Source of the DNA: Chitinophagaceae bacterium | GTDB taxonomy: Bacteria > Bacteroidota > Bacteroidia > Chitinophagales > Chitinophagaceae | NCBI GenBank assembly: GCA_016702745.1 | Contig: JADJDJ010000002.1 | Coordinates: forward strand, 62,001 to 126,000 | Direction of reading: 5' to 3' | DNA length: 64,000 bases | Shown: positions 18,650 through 26,925 of the stretch, piece by piece | Layout: each line of letters opens with the position of its first letter | Numbering within the stretch: the first letter of the stretch is position 1 | Made by a program: the position numbers and the translations under genes | Notes under the pieces: generated by a model | Databases searched by the model: none | Told to the model about the DNA's origin: nothing | The model's input: the letters and a program-made list of their open reading frames with translations, nothing else

Positions 18650-19066
18650 ATGAACAAAGCAGCATTACTACAGGAATTACAGGCAGATAATTATGTAATG
18701 CTGAAACCCTCACCTGTACATGGGATTGGTGTATTTGCCATAAGAGATATTCCAAAAGGCTGCCGTAGCATTTTTTCCAAAGGAACCGGTGGATGGGTGC
18801 GGATTTCTTTTGAAGAGGTTGAACAATTACCGGCCCATAGCCGAAACCTGATAGAGACCTACTGCCTTTATGACGAGACCCATTATTTTGTTCCTGATTA
18901 TGGTTTCAAACTAATGGACCTGGCCCTCTATCTCAATCATTCTTCCACGCCCAATATTGCTTCTGTTAATGAAGGCGAATCATTTGAAGCCCTGCGTGAT
19001 ATCAGCACAGGTGAAGAACTGCTGGTTGATTATGGAACAATTGCTGAAGGACTCAGTGATTACTGA
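18650..19066 (+). CDS. SET domain protein (protein-lysine methyltransferase fold)
   Basis: A compact 138-aa SET-domain protein. Visible motifs are the N-terminal 'SPVHGIGVFAIRDIPKG' (the G-x-G SAM-binding entry), 'YLNHSSTPNI' (the N-H-S/C pseudoknot motif) and 'GEELLVDYG' (the catalytic Tyr motif). Bacterial SET proteins of this size are presumed SAM-dependent lysine methyltransferases, with substrates mostly unknown. It converges with the SDR gene, whose stop is next to its own. Confidence 0.88.
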   Translation: MNKAALLQELQADNYVMLKPSPVHGIGVFAIRDIPKGCRSIFSKGTGGWVRISFEEVEQLPAHSRNLIETYCLYDETHYFVPDYGFKLMDLALYLNHSSTPNIASVNEGESFEALRDISTGEELLVDYGTIAEGLSDY

Positions 19067-19067
19067 G

Positions 19068-19889
19068 TTAATCCACAAAAAGATCTGTATATAATTTTGC
19101 ACCCGGTACTACCGCATACTTTTCCAGATCCGTTATGCCTTCCTTAGCCAATACCTGCTCATCCACAAATAAGTTACCCGTACATTCCGCTGCAGGCTGG
19201 CGTAAAATATAATAGGCCGCATCGGCCAGTATCTCAGGTGTACGACTCATATTGGCCAGTATGGCACCCCCTAACAGATTACGAACTGCAGCTGTATCAA
19301 TCGTTGTACGGGGCCATAAGGCATTAGCTGCAATACCATCTTTTTTGAATTCAGCAGCCCATCCAATCGTCATCATACTCATATTGAACTTGGTCAGCGT
19401 ATAGGCCACATGTTTTTCAAACCACTTTGGATTCATATTTACCGGGGGTGAAAGCGTTAGAATATGGGCATTGGAAGATTTTTTCAACTGCGGAATACAG
19501 GCTTTGGTGACCAGGAAAGTACCCCGCACATTAATGCTGTGCATGAGATCAAATCGTTTGGCTTCTGTCTGCTCCGTTGTGGTCAGTGAAATCGCCGATG
19601 CATTATTGACCAGTATATCAATTCCCCCAAATCTTTCCACGGTCTGATCAACTACCTGTTGAATCTGATCCTCAAAACGGATATCACATTGGATTGCCAG
19701 GGCTTTTCCACCGGCTGCTTCAATCTCAGCCGCTGCAGAAAAAATAGTACCGCCCAGCTTAGGATTTTCTTCCACACTTTTTGCGGCGATCACAATATTG
19801 GCTCCTTCTCTGGCAAGTTTTAAGGCAATGGCTTTCCCGATTCCCCGGGTTGCCCCGGTTATCAGGGCTGTTTTATTGGCAAAACTCAT
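19068..19889 (-). CDS. short-chain dehydrogenase/reductase (HSDL2-like)
   Basis: NAD(P)-dependent oxidoreductase of 273 aa. The Rossmann motif 'TGATRGIGKAIAL' (~10-22), 'NNAS' (~99-102) and the catalytic 'YTLTK' are present. The conserved Ser position reads 'LTLSPPVNMNP' and the segment 'NALWPRTTIDTAA' replaces the usual PG motif. This combination, together with 'VEENPKLGGTI' near the cofactor, matches the SDR domain of hydroxysteroid dehydrogenase-like 2 proteins. The physiological substrate is unknown, perhaps acyl-derived. Monocistronic as far as can be seen. Confidence 0.88.
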   Translation of the reverse strand: MSFANKTALITGATRGIGKAIALKLAREGANIVIAAKSVEENPKLGGTIFSAAAEIEAAGGKALAIQCDIRFEDQIQQVVDQTVERFGGIDILVNNASAISLTTTEQTEAKRFDLMHSINVRGTFLVTKACIPQLKKSSNAHILTLSPPVNMNPKWFEKHVAYTLTKFNMSMMTIGWAAEFKKDGIAANALWPRTTIDTAAVRNLLGGAILANMSRTPEILADAAYYILRQPAAECTGNLFVDEQVLAKEGITDLEKYAVVPGAKLYTDLFVD

Positions 19890-19929
19890 GGTATTGATTT
19901 TGCGATGAAGATAAGATTTCGGCCCGCAA

Positions 19930-20180
19930 ACCGAACATCTGTTCCGTTGTTCTACGATGGAAGGGCAGGATTATTACGAGACTCGTATAAATCCAGACTG
20001 ATTCAGCGGCCTCCAAAGCCGCTATGGCAGATAATTTGAATAAATTGGTTGACCCGTTTCTGGATCCAACTATGCAAAACCAACAACTACATCAGGCAGC
20101 TTTACCGTCCGTATGAAAACTGGTTTTGGCCCTGCTTGTATGTAATTCAAACCTCCCGGGCACAACGGGAGGTTTTTTTT
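19930..20180 (+). ncRNA. possible small RNA ending in a terminator
   Basis: A ~250-bp gap between two minus-strand genes ends on the plus strand with a strong hairpin, AACCTCCCG/CGGGAGGTT, followed by eight T residues (20150-20180). No plus-strand gene with coding character precedes it. GCGGC...GCCGC (~20002-20023) is another possible stem. A terminator without a gene suggests a small RNA, but the hairpin may instead act mainly for the minus-strand gene, and no clear promoter was found. Confidence 0.25.
20150..20180 (+). terminator. Rho-independent terminator, plus-strand orientation
   Basis: A 9-bp GC-rich stem (AACCTCCCG / CGGGAGGTT), a 7-base loop and a T8 tract. On the minus strand it is followed only by a short T run, so it is oriented for plus-strand transcription although it also borders the end of the aldo/keto reductase gene. 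Confidence 0.7.
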
Positions 20181-21168
20181 AATACTCCGGTAAAACAGGT
20201 TTTGTTTGAACGATCTCTTCTATTTTTTGCATGACCGCCTCATCCAGTTTGGGCAGGGCATCCAATGCCTTCAGGTTCTCGAGTAATTGCTCTTTTTTAG
20301 TAGCACCCAGTATGGCCGTGGTTACATTCGGATTCTTAATACACCAGGCAATACTCATGGCTGCGAGAGAAATACCCAACTCATTGGCCAGTGCCGTGAG
20401 TTGTTTTACCCTGCTCAATAAACTTTCTTTAATCCAACGATCTCTTAACCAGTCGAAACCCGTGAGTCCAAAGCGACTATCGGCCGGTATTCCCTCATTG
20501 TATTTTCCGGTCAGTAATCCGGAAGCCAGCGGACTCCAGATGGTGGTACCCATTCCAACGGTTTTAAAAATCATCTGGAATTCATTCTCCATTTTGTTCC
20601 GCTCGAGTAAATTGTACTGCGGCTGTTCCACCGATGGCCCGATTAATCCATACTGATGTGCCACGCGGTGTGCTTCCATGATTTCTACTCCGCTCCATTC
20701 ACTGGTTCCCCAGTAAAGAATTTTTCCCTGCTGAATCAGGTTATGCATGGTCCATACCGTTTCTTCAATCGGTGTACCCTTATCAGGACGGTGACAAAAA
20801 AACAAATCCAGATAATCAACCTGCAATCTTTTCAGGGCCTCCTCACAGGCTTCGGTCAGGTGCTTGCGGCTCAATCCGGTTTGATTGGGCTTGTTCGCTT
20901 TTCCTCTCCAGCCAAAAAATGCTTTTGATGAAACCGTATAGGAGGTCCGGTCCCAGTTTTTCTTCTTCAATACCCGACCCATCATACTTTCACTTTCTCC
21001 CAGGGCATATACTTCGGCATTATCAAAAAAATTAACCCCGTTATCATAAGCAATGCCCATCAGCTCATCAGCGATGCTGTCATCAATCTGCTTATGAAAA
21101 CTAACCCAGCTCCCAAATGAAAGTACACTGAGCTGCAGTCCTGTTTTTCCCATGCGGCGGTATTCCAT
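20179..21168 (-). CDS. aldo/keto reductase, Kv-beta-like
   Basis: NADPH-dependent reductase of 329 aa. The catalytic tetrad is readable: Asp and Tyr in 'NFFDNAEVYALGESE', Lys in 'VSSKAFFGW', His in 'LFFCHRPDKG'. C-terminal cofactor contacts are 'SPLASGLLTGKYN' and 'ILGATKKEQLLEN'. The 'YRRMGKTGLQLSVLSFGSW' start and the channel-like segments place it near voltage-gated potassium channel beta-subunit-like AKRs, which reduce aldehydes such as methylglyoxal. The substrate in this organism is not known. The upstream neighbour, the lptC operon, is separated by a hairpin. Confidence 0.92.
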   Translation of the reverse strand: MEYRRMGKTGLQLSVLSFGSWVSFHKQIDDSIADELMGIAYDNGVNFFDNAEVYALGESESMMGRVLKKKNWDRTSYTVSSKAFFGWRGKANKPNQTGLSRKHLTEACEEALKRLQVDYLDLFFCHRPDKGTPIEETVWTMHNLIQQGKILYWGTSEWSGVEIMEAHRVAHQYGLIGPSVEQPQYNLLERNKMENEFQMIFKTVGMGTTIWSPLASGLLTGKYNEGIPADSRFGLTGFDWLRDRWIKESLLSRVKQLTALANELGISLAAMSIAWCIKNPNVTTAILGATKKEQLLENLKALDALPKLDEAVMQKIEEIVQTKPVLPEY

Positions 21169-21183
21169 AGATTAAAGGTTTAA

Positions 21184-21213
21184 GCGTCAGATGCTCTTCG
21201 AGACATCAGACGC
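21184..21213 (-). terminator. hairpin at the end of the lptC operon
   Basis: GCGTCAGATG and CATCAGACGC form a 10-bp stem with one mismatch and a 10-base loop, just after the lptC stop. On the minus strand only a weak T-rich stretch follows, so termination is plausible but not strong. Confidence 0.45.
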
Positions 21214-21218
21214 AGACG

Positions 21219-21794
21219 CTATTTCGGCAACCCATTCTGACTCATCTGTACGGTACCTTCCGGCTGGTTGAAAATTACACTGCTCAGATCCTGTGTGGCT
21301 GTCAGGCCCTTCCCACCATAAATCTGCTTTCCGATACCGTGATAAATCGCATATTTATCCGTATAAAACATCTTGCTGTTCTGGTCCCACCAGAGGTCCG
21401 GACTTCGCAGGGTATCGCCTTTTACGGTGATCACCACCACACTATCGCGGAGATAGACCTTATTGATGCTTTCAAAATATTTTCCATAACGGCAGTCGAG
21501 CCTGGATTCAATCTGTGTACTGTCATCATAAAAGTCCACATGCAGGGTTTGGGGAAACTCCACATAAATGGTATCGGCATAAAAGCGGATCATTTTTGGC
21601 GCTTTTAACCGGGCCTTCATTACGCCGTTCTGACTCAGGTAACTGTCAATATCCGTCGCCTCTTCCTGCATGATCACTTTTTTGGTCCAGTCCTTTACCT
21701 TATCCGCATCGTTTTCACAGGCCAAAAGAAAACAGCAGCCCGTAAGGATAGCTGCTGCGTAAAGTTGTTTACTATTTTTCAGAAGGTTAATCAT
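21219..21794 (-). CDS. lptC: LPS export periplasmic protein LptC-like
   Basis: A 191-aa lipoprotein-like protein starting at 'MINLLKNSKQLY', with lipobox LLAC. A longer frame upstream runs inside the previous gene without a signal. The body is a beta-jellyroll typical of LptC: 'MKARLKAPKMIRFYADT', 'QTLHVDFYDDSTQIESRL', 'YGKYFESINKVYLRDSVVV', 'GDTLRSPDLWWDQNSKMFY'. LptC links the inner-membrane LptBFG extractor to LptA in LPS transport. The start overlaps the end of the preceding outer-membrane protein gene, so they are coupled. Confidence 0.88.
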   Translation of the reverse strand: MINLLKNSKQLYAAAILTGCCFLLACENDADKVKDWTKKVIMQEEATDIDSYLSQNGVMKARLKAPKMIRFYADTIYVEFPQTLHVDFYDDSTQIESRLDCRYGKYFESINKVYLRDSVVVITVKGDTLRSPDLWWDQNSKMFYTDKYAIYHGIGKQIYGGKGLTATQDLSSVIFNQPEGTVQMSQNGLPK

Positions 21795-23157
21795 ACTTGC
21801 GTTTGATGAACCAGATATCGCTGAGTGAGAAACCGGCTGAAACCCTGAACAGGTTTTCCCTGACCAGGTTCTGGCTGTTACCACGCTTGATATATTCAAA
21901 TGCTAAATTGATGCCGGATGACTGGTTCGGACTTAAACGGTTGAAATTCCGGATCGGCAAGCCAAATCCCATAGTAACACCATAACTGGGAAGCTTGTTC
22001 TGCACATTGATATAATCCGGACCGGTAAAGAATCCCCAGCGATAGGTAACATTACTGAAATAACTATCACGAGGAATCGGAATGATATGTCCGCCTACTC
22101 TTACTTCAAATTTATTTCTTACAGAATCTGACTGGCCGTAAATACGGTAAGATTCCCAGTTCTGTGAATTGATATCTAATCCGATCAGCCAACCACCTTT
22201 CTTTTTATAATCCGGAAAGCGCTGAAGCGTAAATCCTGCTGTAATGGTGGATGGAAGGATTATTTTTCCTTTGATATCTTTTACTTCTTCTACGCTGTCC
22301 AGGCGAAGGTCACCACGGTTCTCATCATATACCGATGTTTCGCGGATACGATCCTGGGTGGCATTCAGTTGCTGGCTCCAGGCACCATAGATCCCTGCAA
22401 TAAAGACCATGTTTTTACCTTTCAGCGGTTTGATATATTGTAAACCGGCGTTGAAATTGATATTGCCGTAATTGGTCCTTGTTTCAAAATTCCCGGTGAA
22501 ATATTGTACACTGTCATTCCTGAATTCCCGGCGGTTACTGCTGAATCTTTTGCCAAACATATAGCCGGCATTGATCCCCAGACTCAGGCTTTCTTCCAGT
22601 CCATTATGGGATACTTTTTTAAACACTTTTATACCCGTACCAATGGAAGCCAGATAAGCACCACCATCTCCTTCGAAACGGGTGGTTACACTATCAATGG
22701 GCTGACCACTCAGCGGATCAATCAGTCTTTCTGCTTTGAAAATTTTATAACTCACTCTTGAAACCGGACGCAGTCCAAAACTCAGGCCCCAGTTTTTCTT
22801 CAGCGGCACTCCCACTTGTACATAGGAAAACAAAAAGTTGTTGGCTGTAAATTTCTTGGCGGGATTATCTTCTCTTAATGTCCGGCTTTCCAGGTTGATC
22901 CCAATATCCAGGATCGTCCTTCCGGAAGAAAGTTTCTTGGACCGGAGCTCTTTATTTCCTTCAAAATTGGAATAGGAGGCCGGGTTGTTGAAATTGATCG
23001 ATTGGAGATCAATATATCCGGCAGAAATTCCAGCCATACCCCGGGTATTAATATGGGTTCCTGGCACCAGGTCGCCAATACCATATCGGGAATAAGGTGA
23101 ATTATCCTGCCCGGAAACAGGCGAAAATCCGGTAAAAAGCAAAATCAGGATCGTCAT
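21787..23157 (-). CDS. outer-membrane barrel protein of the coaX-lptC cluster
   Basis: A 456-aa protein with a signal ending PVSGQ, followed by 'NSPYSRYGIGDLVPGTHINT', the typical opening of a Bacteroidota outer-membrane protein family that resembles FadL-type barrels. It continues with many alternating aromatic strands and ends '..FRVSAGFSLSDIWFIKRKYD'. The start at 'MTILILLF' is chosen because it gives a clean signal; the frame is open 26 codons further, into coaX. Found between coaX and lptC, it may be part of envelope biogenesis, but the function is not established. Confidence 0.8.
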   Translation of the reverse strand: MTILILLFTGFSPVSGQDNSPYSRYGIGDLVPGTHINTRGMAGISAGYIDLQSINFNNPASYSNFEGNKELRSKKLSSGRTILDIGINLESRTLREDNPAKKFTANNFLFSYVQVGVPLKKNWGLSFGLRPVSRVSYKIFKAERLIDPLSGQPIDSVTTRFEGDGGAYLASIGTGIKVFKKVSHNGLEESLSLGINAGYMFGKRFSSNRREFRNDSVQYFTGNFETRTNYGNINFNAGLQYIKPLKGKNMVFIAGIYGAWSQQLNATQDRIRETSVYDENRGDLRLDSVEEVKDIKGKIILPSTITAGFTLQRFPDYKKKGGWLIGLDINSQNWESYRIYGQSDSVRNKFEVRVGGHIIPIPRDSYFSNVTYRWGFFTGPDYINVQNKLPSYGVTMGFGLPIRNFNRLSPNQSSGINLAFEYIKRGNSQNLVRENLFRVSAGFSLSDIWFIKRKYD

Positions 23158-23206
23158 GAAAAACCCCTGTCTGGTGACAGTTGAGCAGTATAACGTCTTG
23201 ATTATC

Positions 23207-23935
23207 TTAGGGGTTATTGACTTCACTGAGTGCATACAGACCTTTAAAGATTAAATCAGGGTCTGCAAATATCTTGTTTTTAAGGTGGGATGCCAAATAC
23301 ACTATATCGCCCCCGGTTAACAGCACGTTAAAGTTCCTGAACCGCTCCCGGTAAGCTTCAATAAAACCATCAATTTCCTTGGCCATTCCCAGCACCACTC
23401 CGGCCGTAATATTGGTGGTGGTATCATACCCAATCAGGGGCACATTACTGTCGGCCTTCACCAGGGGCAGCTTGGCCGTATAATAGTTCAGCGCCTTTAA
23501 CCGCATTTCCATTCCCGGGGAAATGGCCCCGCCCACAAACTCATGAAATTTATTGATGAAATTATAGGTAATGCAGGTTCCCAGTCCGATCACCAGGTTA
23601 TGCTGACCGGGATAATAATGCACGGCCGCGGCAGAAAGGGCCAGACGGTCAGCACCGATGGTTTCGGGTTTACCAACCGGGGTGGTAAAAGCTACCTTGG
23701 TATGGTGACTGAGTTTATGAAATTTGGTGGCGGCTGCCAGTAATTCTTCCATCACCGGGTTATGATCAATCACGGAGGAAAGAATGGATTTGGCGGGTTT
23801 GTATTTAGCAATCAGGGGCTGAATGGTTTCCTGCGCATCATCGGGTAAGGTGATGGCTTCCTGTATTTCGGAGCCTTCAAACACCGCTACCTTTTTACGG
23901 GTATTGCCAAAATCGAAACAGAGAGTGATTGACAT
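23207..23935 (-). CDS. coaX: type III pantothenate kinase
   Basis: Catalyses the first step of coenzyme A synthesis, ATP-dependent phosphorylation of pantothenate. The 242-aa protein has the ASKHA-fold signatures of CoaX: 'CFDFGNTRKKVAVF' (phosphate-1 loop), 'GADRLALSAAAVHYYPG', 'VIGLGTCITYNFI' (the usual catalytic-Asp motif position reads GTCIT) and 'GGAISPGMEMRLKAL', 'VLLTGGD'. CoaX differs from CoaA in being feedback-insensitive and in requiring a monovalent cation. It heads a minus-strand run coaX - barrel - lptC. Confidence 0.93.
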   Translation of the reverse strand: MSITLCFDFGNTRKKVAVFEGSEIQEAITLPDDAQETIQPLIAKYKPAKSILSSVIDHNPVMEELLAAATKFHKLSHHTKVAFTTPVGKPETIGADRLALSAAAVHYYPGQHNLVIGLGTCITYNFINKFHEFVGGAISPGMEMRLKALNYYTAKLPLVKADSNVPLIGYDTTTNITAGVVLGMAKEIDGFIEAYRERFRNFNVLLTGGDIVYLASHLKNKIFADPDLIFKGLYALSEVNNP

Positions 23936-23955
23936 GAAACAATATTAGGGCATAT

Positions 23956-24597
23956 TCATGTACCTAAATCAAAACCGCTCAGGTTTTTAAAATGCCCGTT
24001 CAATTTGATTTTTTCTTTCAGCTGTTCCATCCCCACCGCCATCGGAATGGCTTTGGCCAGAAAACGCTTGAGGTATTCCTGTCTTTGTTTTTCCTCCGGC
24101 AGTCCCAGTAATTCATATTCCTCTTCCAGCGATAAACCAATATGGTGTGCCACATCATAAGCACTCAGCTGATTATCCGGCTTTTTAAAATCCTTATTCA
24201 GTTTAAGTAACTGATGCAGGTCCCGGATACTTTTGATCAACTTGTGCATCAGCTCAGGCAGACCATCATCATTGGTTTCCGGATAATTCACAATGGCCCC
24301 GCTGTATAATTTATCCGGGATCTCCCGGATCAGTTCCAGGATCCTGAATATTTTTACACCGCGGGTACGGATATCCATTTCTCCGTTATCATGCACTTTG
24401 ACAATTTCAGTGATCTCCACCACGGAGCCGTATTCCTTCAGTTTACTTTCAATCACGGTGGGAATACCAAAAGGCTTTTTGGCCGCATGGCATTCATTGA
24501 TCAGTTGTTTATACCGGGGTTCAAAAATATGCAGGTTCAGCTCCTCACCGGGATACACCACAATATTCAGCGGAAATATGGGAATAAAATTGGTCAT
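23956..24597 (-). CDS. Lon substrate-binding-domain protein
   Basis: A 213-aa protein with the LON_substr_bdg domain alone: 'IPIFPLNIVVYPGEELNLHI', 'FEPRYKQLINEC', 'KPFGIPTV', 'GSVVEITEIVKVHDNGEMDI'. The Lon ATPase and protease parts are absent. The second half is helical ('QLSAYDVAHHIGLSLEEEYE', 'LLGLPEEKQRQEYLKRFL'). Such stand-alone proteins are widespread; a role as adaptor or protein-quality factor is proposed but unproven. It is 20 bp upstream of coaX and could share its transcript. Confidence 0.88.
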   Translation of the reverse strand: MTNFIPIFPLNIVVYPGEELNLHIFEPRYKQLINECHAAKKPFGIPTVIESKLKEYGSVVEITEIVKVHDNGEMDIRTRGVKIFRILELIREIPDKLYSGAIVNYPETNDDGLPELMHKLIKSIRDLHQLLKLNKDFKKPDNQLSAYDVAHHIGLSLEEEYELLGLPEEKQRQEYLKRFLAKAIPMAVGMEQLKEKIKLNGHFKNLSGFDLGT

Positions 24598-24625
24598 CTT
24601 ATTTTATATATGAACTGATTATTTA

Positions 24626-24782
24626 GAAGCTATCTCAAAAATCGTTTTACGTCATACCGGGCCCCGGACCCAGTCCGGGGCAAGCACTGACCCGGTATCT
24701 TTCTCTTGATTCGTCTTTCCAATAGATGCCGGGTCAAGCCCGGCATGACATCATCTAAGTCAACGACTTTTGAGATAGCTTC
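24626..24782. repeat. 157-bp MITE-like element with 19-bp terminal inverted repeats
   Basis: The ends GAAGCTATCTCAAAAATCG (24626-24644) and CGACTTTTGAGATAGCTTC (24764-24782) match in 18 of 19 positions as inverted repeats. The interior holds GTCATACCGGG...CCCGG and GCCGGGTCAAGCCCGGC palindromes, related to the repeats at 30.9 and 59.6 kb. The right end supplies the stop codon of the adjacent glycosyltransferase. There is no transposase inside, so it is non-autonomous. Confidence 0.75.
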
Positions 24783-25542
24783 AGGTTTGATGCATCTCCT
24801 GCAACAGTTTATACTTTTTCGAGGTATAAGCGGCCAGTATTCTGGCAGACTGATATCCTTCCTTTCCATCCAGGAAACCGAGTTTAAAAATATAACTGCT
24901 CAGGAAACTGAACAAAGGAGAAAAGAATCGTTTGAGCCAGCTTGATCTTTTTCCCTGTCTGTAATATTTTTCTGCTCCCAGTCTCGCATAAGCATCCATC
25001 TTCTTTTGATAAGCTTCCACCGAGCGAAGGGTCCGATGCAAGATGAATCCTTTTAATCTTTCCGTAACCGTCCCTTCGGGAATAATCAGTTGTTCATGCA
25101 CCGGCGCCTCATCCCAGTTCACTTCTTTGCGGTTAAACAAACGAACATGGTAATCGGTTCCCCATTCTCCAAAGCGAAGTGGCTTCTCTTTAAAATAATT
25201 CCGGAAAGCCATTTCATATACTGTGGGTATTGCCGGTGCCTTCCATTGTTGAAGGGCTTCGTTTAATACCGGATCCACCGCTTCATCTGCATCGAGAAAG
25301 AGCACCCAGTCGTGCCGGGCCAGTGACAAGGCCCTGCCCTTGGTCTTTCCAAAACCTTCCCAGCTTCCTTCCGTCAGTTTTGCAGCAAAGGATTTCACTA
25401 TCTCCTGCGTACCGTCCGTGCTGCCATTATCATATACCACCAGGTCATCGGTGAGTCCCTGCAAACTTTGCAGGGTCAGTCCGATCACCGGTGCTTCATT
25501 CTTGCATACGATCACAACAGAGAAGGGGTGCATAGGCTGCAA
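24781..25542 (-). CDS. family 2 glycosyltransferase (LPS-core/KdtX type)
   Basis: A GT-A glycosyltransferase of 253 aa. Motifs: 'SVVIVCKNEAPVI' (nucleotide entry), 'VVYDNGSTDGTQ', and 'WVLFLDADEAVDPVL' with the DxD-equivalent D-A-D. 'HVRLFNRKEVNWDEAPVHEQ' is the acceptor block typical of WaaE/KdtX-like LPS core enzymes. The C-terminal helical part contains a hydrophobic patch ('FFSPLFSFLSSYIFKLGFLD') for membrane attachment. Either Met 1 or Met 4 may start. The stop codon is formed by the terminal repeat of a MITE-like element, so the C-terminus may once have been different. Confidence 0.9.
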   Translation of the reverse strand: MQPMHPFSVVIVCKNEAPVIGLTLQSLQGLTDDLVVYDNGSTDGTQEIVKSFAAKLTEGSWEGFGKTKGRALSLARHDWVLFLDADEAVDPVLNEALQQWKAPAIPTVYEMAFRNYFKEKPLRFGEWGTDYHVRLFNRKEVNWDEAPVHEQLIIPEGTVTERLKGFILHRTLRSVEAYQKKMDAYARLGAEKYYRQGKRSSWLKRFFSPLFSFLSSYIFKLGFLDGKEGYQSARILAAYTSKKYKLLQEMHQT

Positions 25543-25628
25543 ATATTCAACTTTTCAGCATTGGCGCCCTTTGTTTTTCAGTAACCGTGAAAAATAAAAT
25601 GTGTAAGTTGCCTTGCAATCAATAAAAA

Positions 25629-26528
25629 ATGAACTGGCAGGAACTTACGGAATCAATACAGGCGGGCGATGCCCGTTCCCTGGCCCGCGCCATTTCACTG
25701 GTAGAAAATGAGTACCCCGGTTATGAGCAATTACTGCAATCATTGCCGGCCAGTTCTACCCGGATCATCGGAATCACCGGTCCTCCCGGTGCGGGCAAGA
25801 GCACCCTGGTTGATGCCCTGATTGCTTTACTCACCGCTACAGGTAAGAAAATAGGAGTACTCTGCGTGGACCCCTCCTCTCCCTTTAATCTGGGTGCCTT
25901 ACTGGGCGACCGGATCCGGATGAGCGATTGGTACACGCATCCCAATGTATTTATCCGCTCCCTGGCCACAAGGGGTTCCATGGGGGGATTGCATCCAAAG
26001 ATTATTGAGATCAGTGACCTGATGAAGACATTTCCCTTTGATCATATCATTGTAGAAACAGTGGGGGTCGGACAAAGTGAAATCGAAATTGCCGGACTGG
26101 CCGATGTAACCGTAGTGGTGGTGGTACCCGAGGCCGGTGATGAAATTCAAACCATGAAGGCCGGTCTGATGGAAATTGCGGATATATTCGTTGTGAACAA
26201 AGCCGACCGGCCCGATGCGGATCATTTTGTAAGAAACCTGCAGCAGATGCTGGCCCCGGCCTTCAGCAGAAATTATCATGAGATCCCTGTGGTGAAAACA
26301 GTGGCTTCGAAAAAAGAAGGAATCGCCGAATTACTTAATATCCTGCAGCATTCCATTCAGAAAGCACATGTATCAGAAAAGCATTGCTGGTTGCTGGCTG
26401 AGAAAGCCTATCACCTGATCGAACAAAAAAGAATGAAGGATGTTGATAAAGCTGCTTTGAAAAAAGAAGTGGAAACATTGTACCTGCAGGGCAATTTCAA
26501 TCTCTATAAATTTGTGTCCGCAAAATAA
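25629..26528 (+). CDS. meaB: methylmalonyl-CoA mutase-associated GTPase MeaB/ArgK
   Basis: A G3E-family GTPase (299 aa) that protects and loads adenosylcobalamin-dependent methylmalonyl-CoA mutase. The motifs are all present: P-loop 'GITGPPGAGKSTLVDAL' (~48-64), 'VDPSSPFNLGALLGDRIRM', 'RGSMGGLHPKI', 'VETVGVGQSEIEIA' and the NKxD box 'VVNKADRPDAD'. The mutase itself is not in the window. The double CDGSH gene starts 4 bp after its stop and is likely co-transcribed. Confidence 0.95.
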   Translation: MNWQELTESIQAGDARSLARAISLVENEYPGYEQLLQSLPASSTRIIGITGPPGAGKSTLVDALIALLTATGKKIGVLCVDPSSPFNLGALLGDRIRMSDWYTHPNVFIRSLATRGSMGGLHPKIIEISDLMKTFPFDHIIVETVGVGQSEIEIAGLADVTVVVVVPEAGDEIQTMKAGLMEIADIFVVNKADRPDADHFVRNLQQMLAPAFSRNYHEIPVVKTVASKKEGIAELLNILQHSIQKAHVSEKHCWLLAEKAYHLIEQKRMKDVDKAALKKEVETLYLQGNFNLYKFVSAK

Positions 26529-26532
26529 ACGC

Positions 26533-26805
26533 ATGGAATTAATACCCAATATAGGATTGCCCAGAGTGGCTGCTGAAGAACCTGCCGGAATCACCGTACA
26601 ACCCGGAAAAGTTTATTCCTGGTGCAGCTGCGGATTAAGTGGCAGCGAACCTTTTTGCGATAGTGCCCATAAACAGGTTGAAGGAATGCCTTACCGCAGT
26701 GTGAAAGTAATGTTCGACAAAACGGAAGAAGTCTTGTTTTGCCAGTGCAAACAAACCAAAACACCTCCTTTCTGCGACGGAACGCACAAAACACTCCGTA
26801 AATAA
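26533..26805 (+). CDS. double CDGSH iron-sulfur protein
   Basis: A 90-aa protein with two CDGSH-type [2Fe-2S] binding sites: 'CSCGLSGSEPFCDSAH' and 'CQCKQTKTPPFCDGTH', each with the 3-Cys 1-His ligand set (C-x-C-x2-[ST]-x3-P-x-C-D-x2-H). The ATG of 'MELIPNIGLP' is chosen; an upstream GTG lies inside meaB. Such proteins carry labile clusters and are thought to take part in redox or cluster transfer. It directly follows meaB. Confidence 0.92.
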   Translation: MELIPNIGLPRVAAEEPAGITVQPGKVYSWCSCGLSGSEPFCDSAHKQVEGMPYRSVKVMFDKTEEVLFCQCKQTKTPPFCDGTHKTLRK

Positions 26806-26925
26806 CCCAATAAAGGACCGGAAATTCAGTCGAAACAAGGTTATTAAGACCTGTGGAATTTCACTATTTCCATAGTGGCCGGATCTGCCTAATTTTCTAC
26901 GGCAGAACCAATCACCTGCCACGCT

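Noticed and set aside
20049..20234. 61-aa plus-strand frame over the terminator
   Set aside because: It runs through the hairpin and into the opposite-strand reductase gene; codon use is not coding-like.
24598..24780. Frame of 79 aa extending over the MITE-like element
   Set aside because: It is composed of repeat palindromes and lacks domain or start context.
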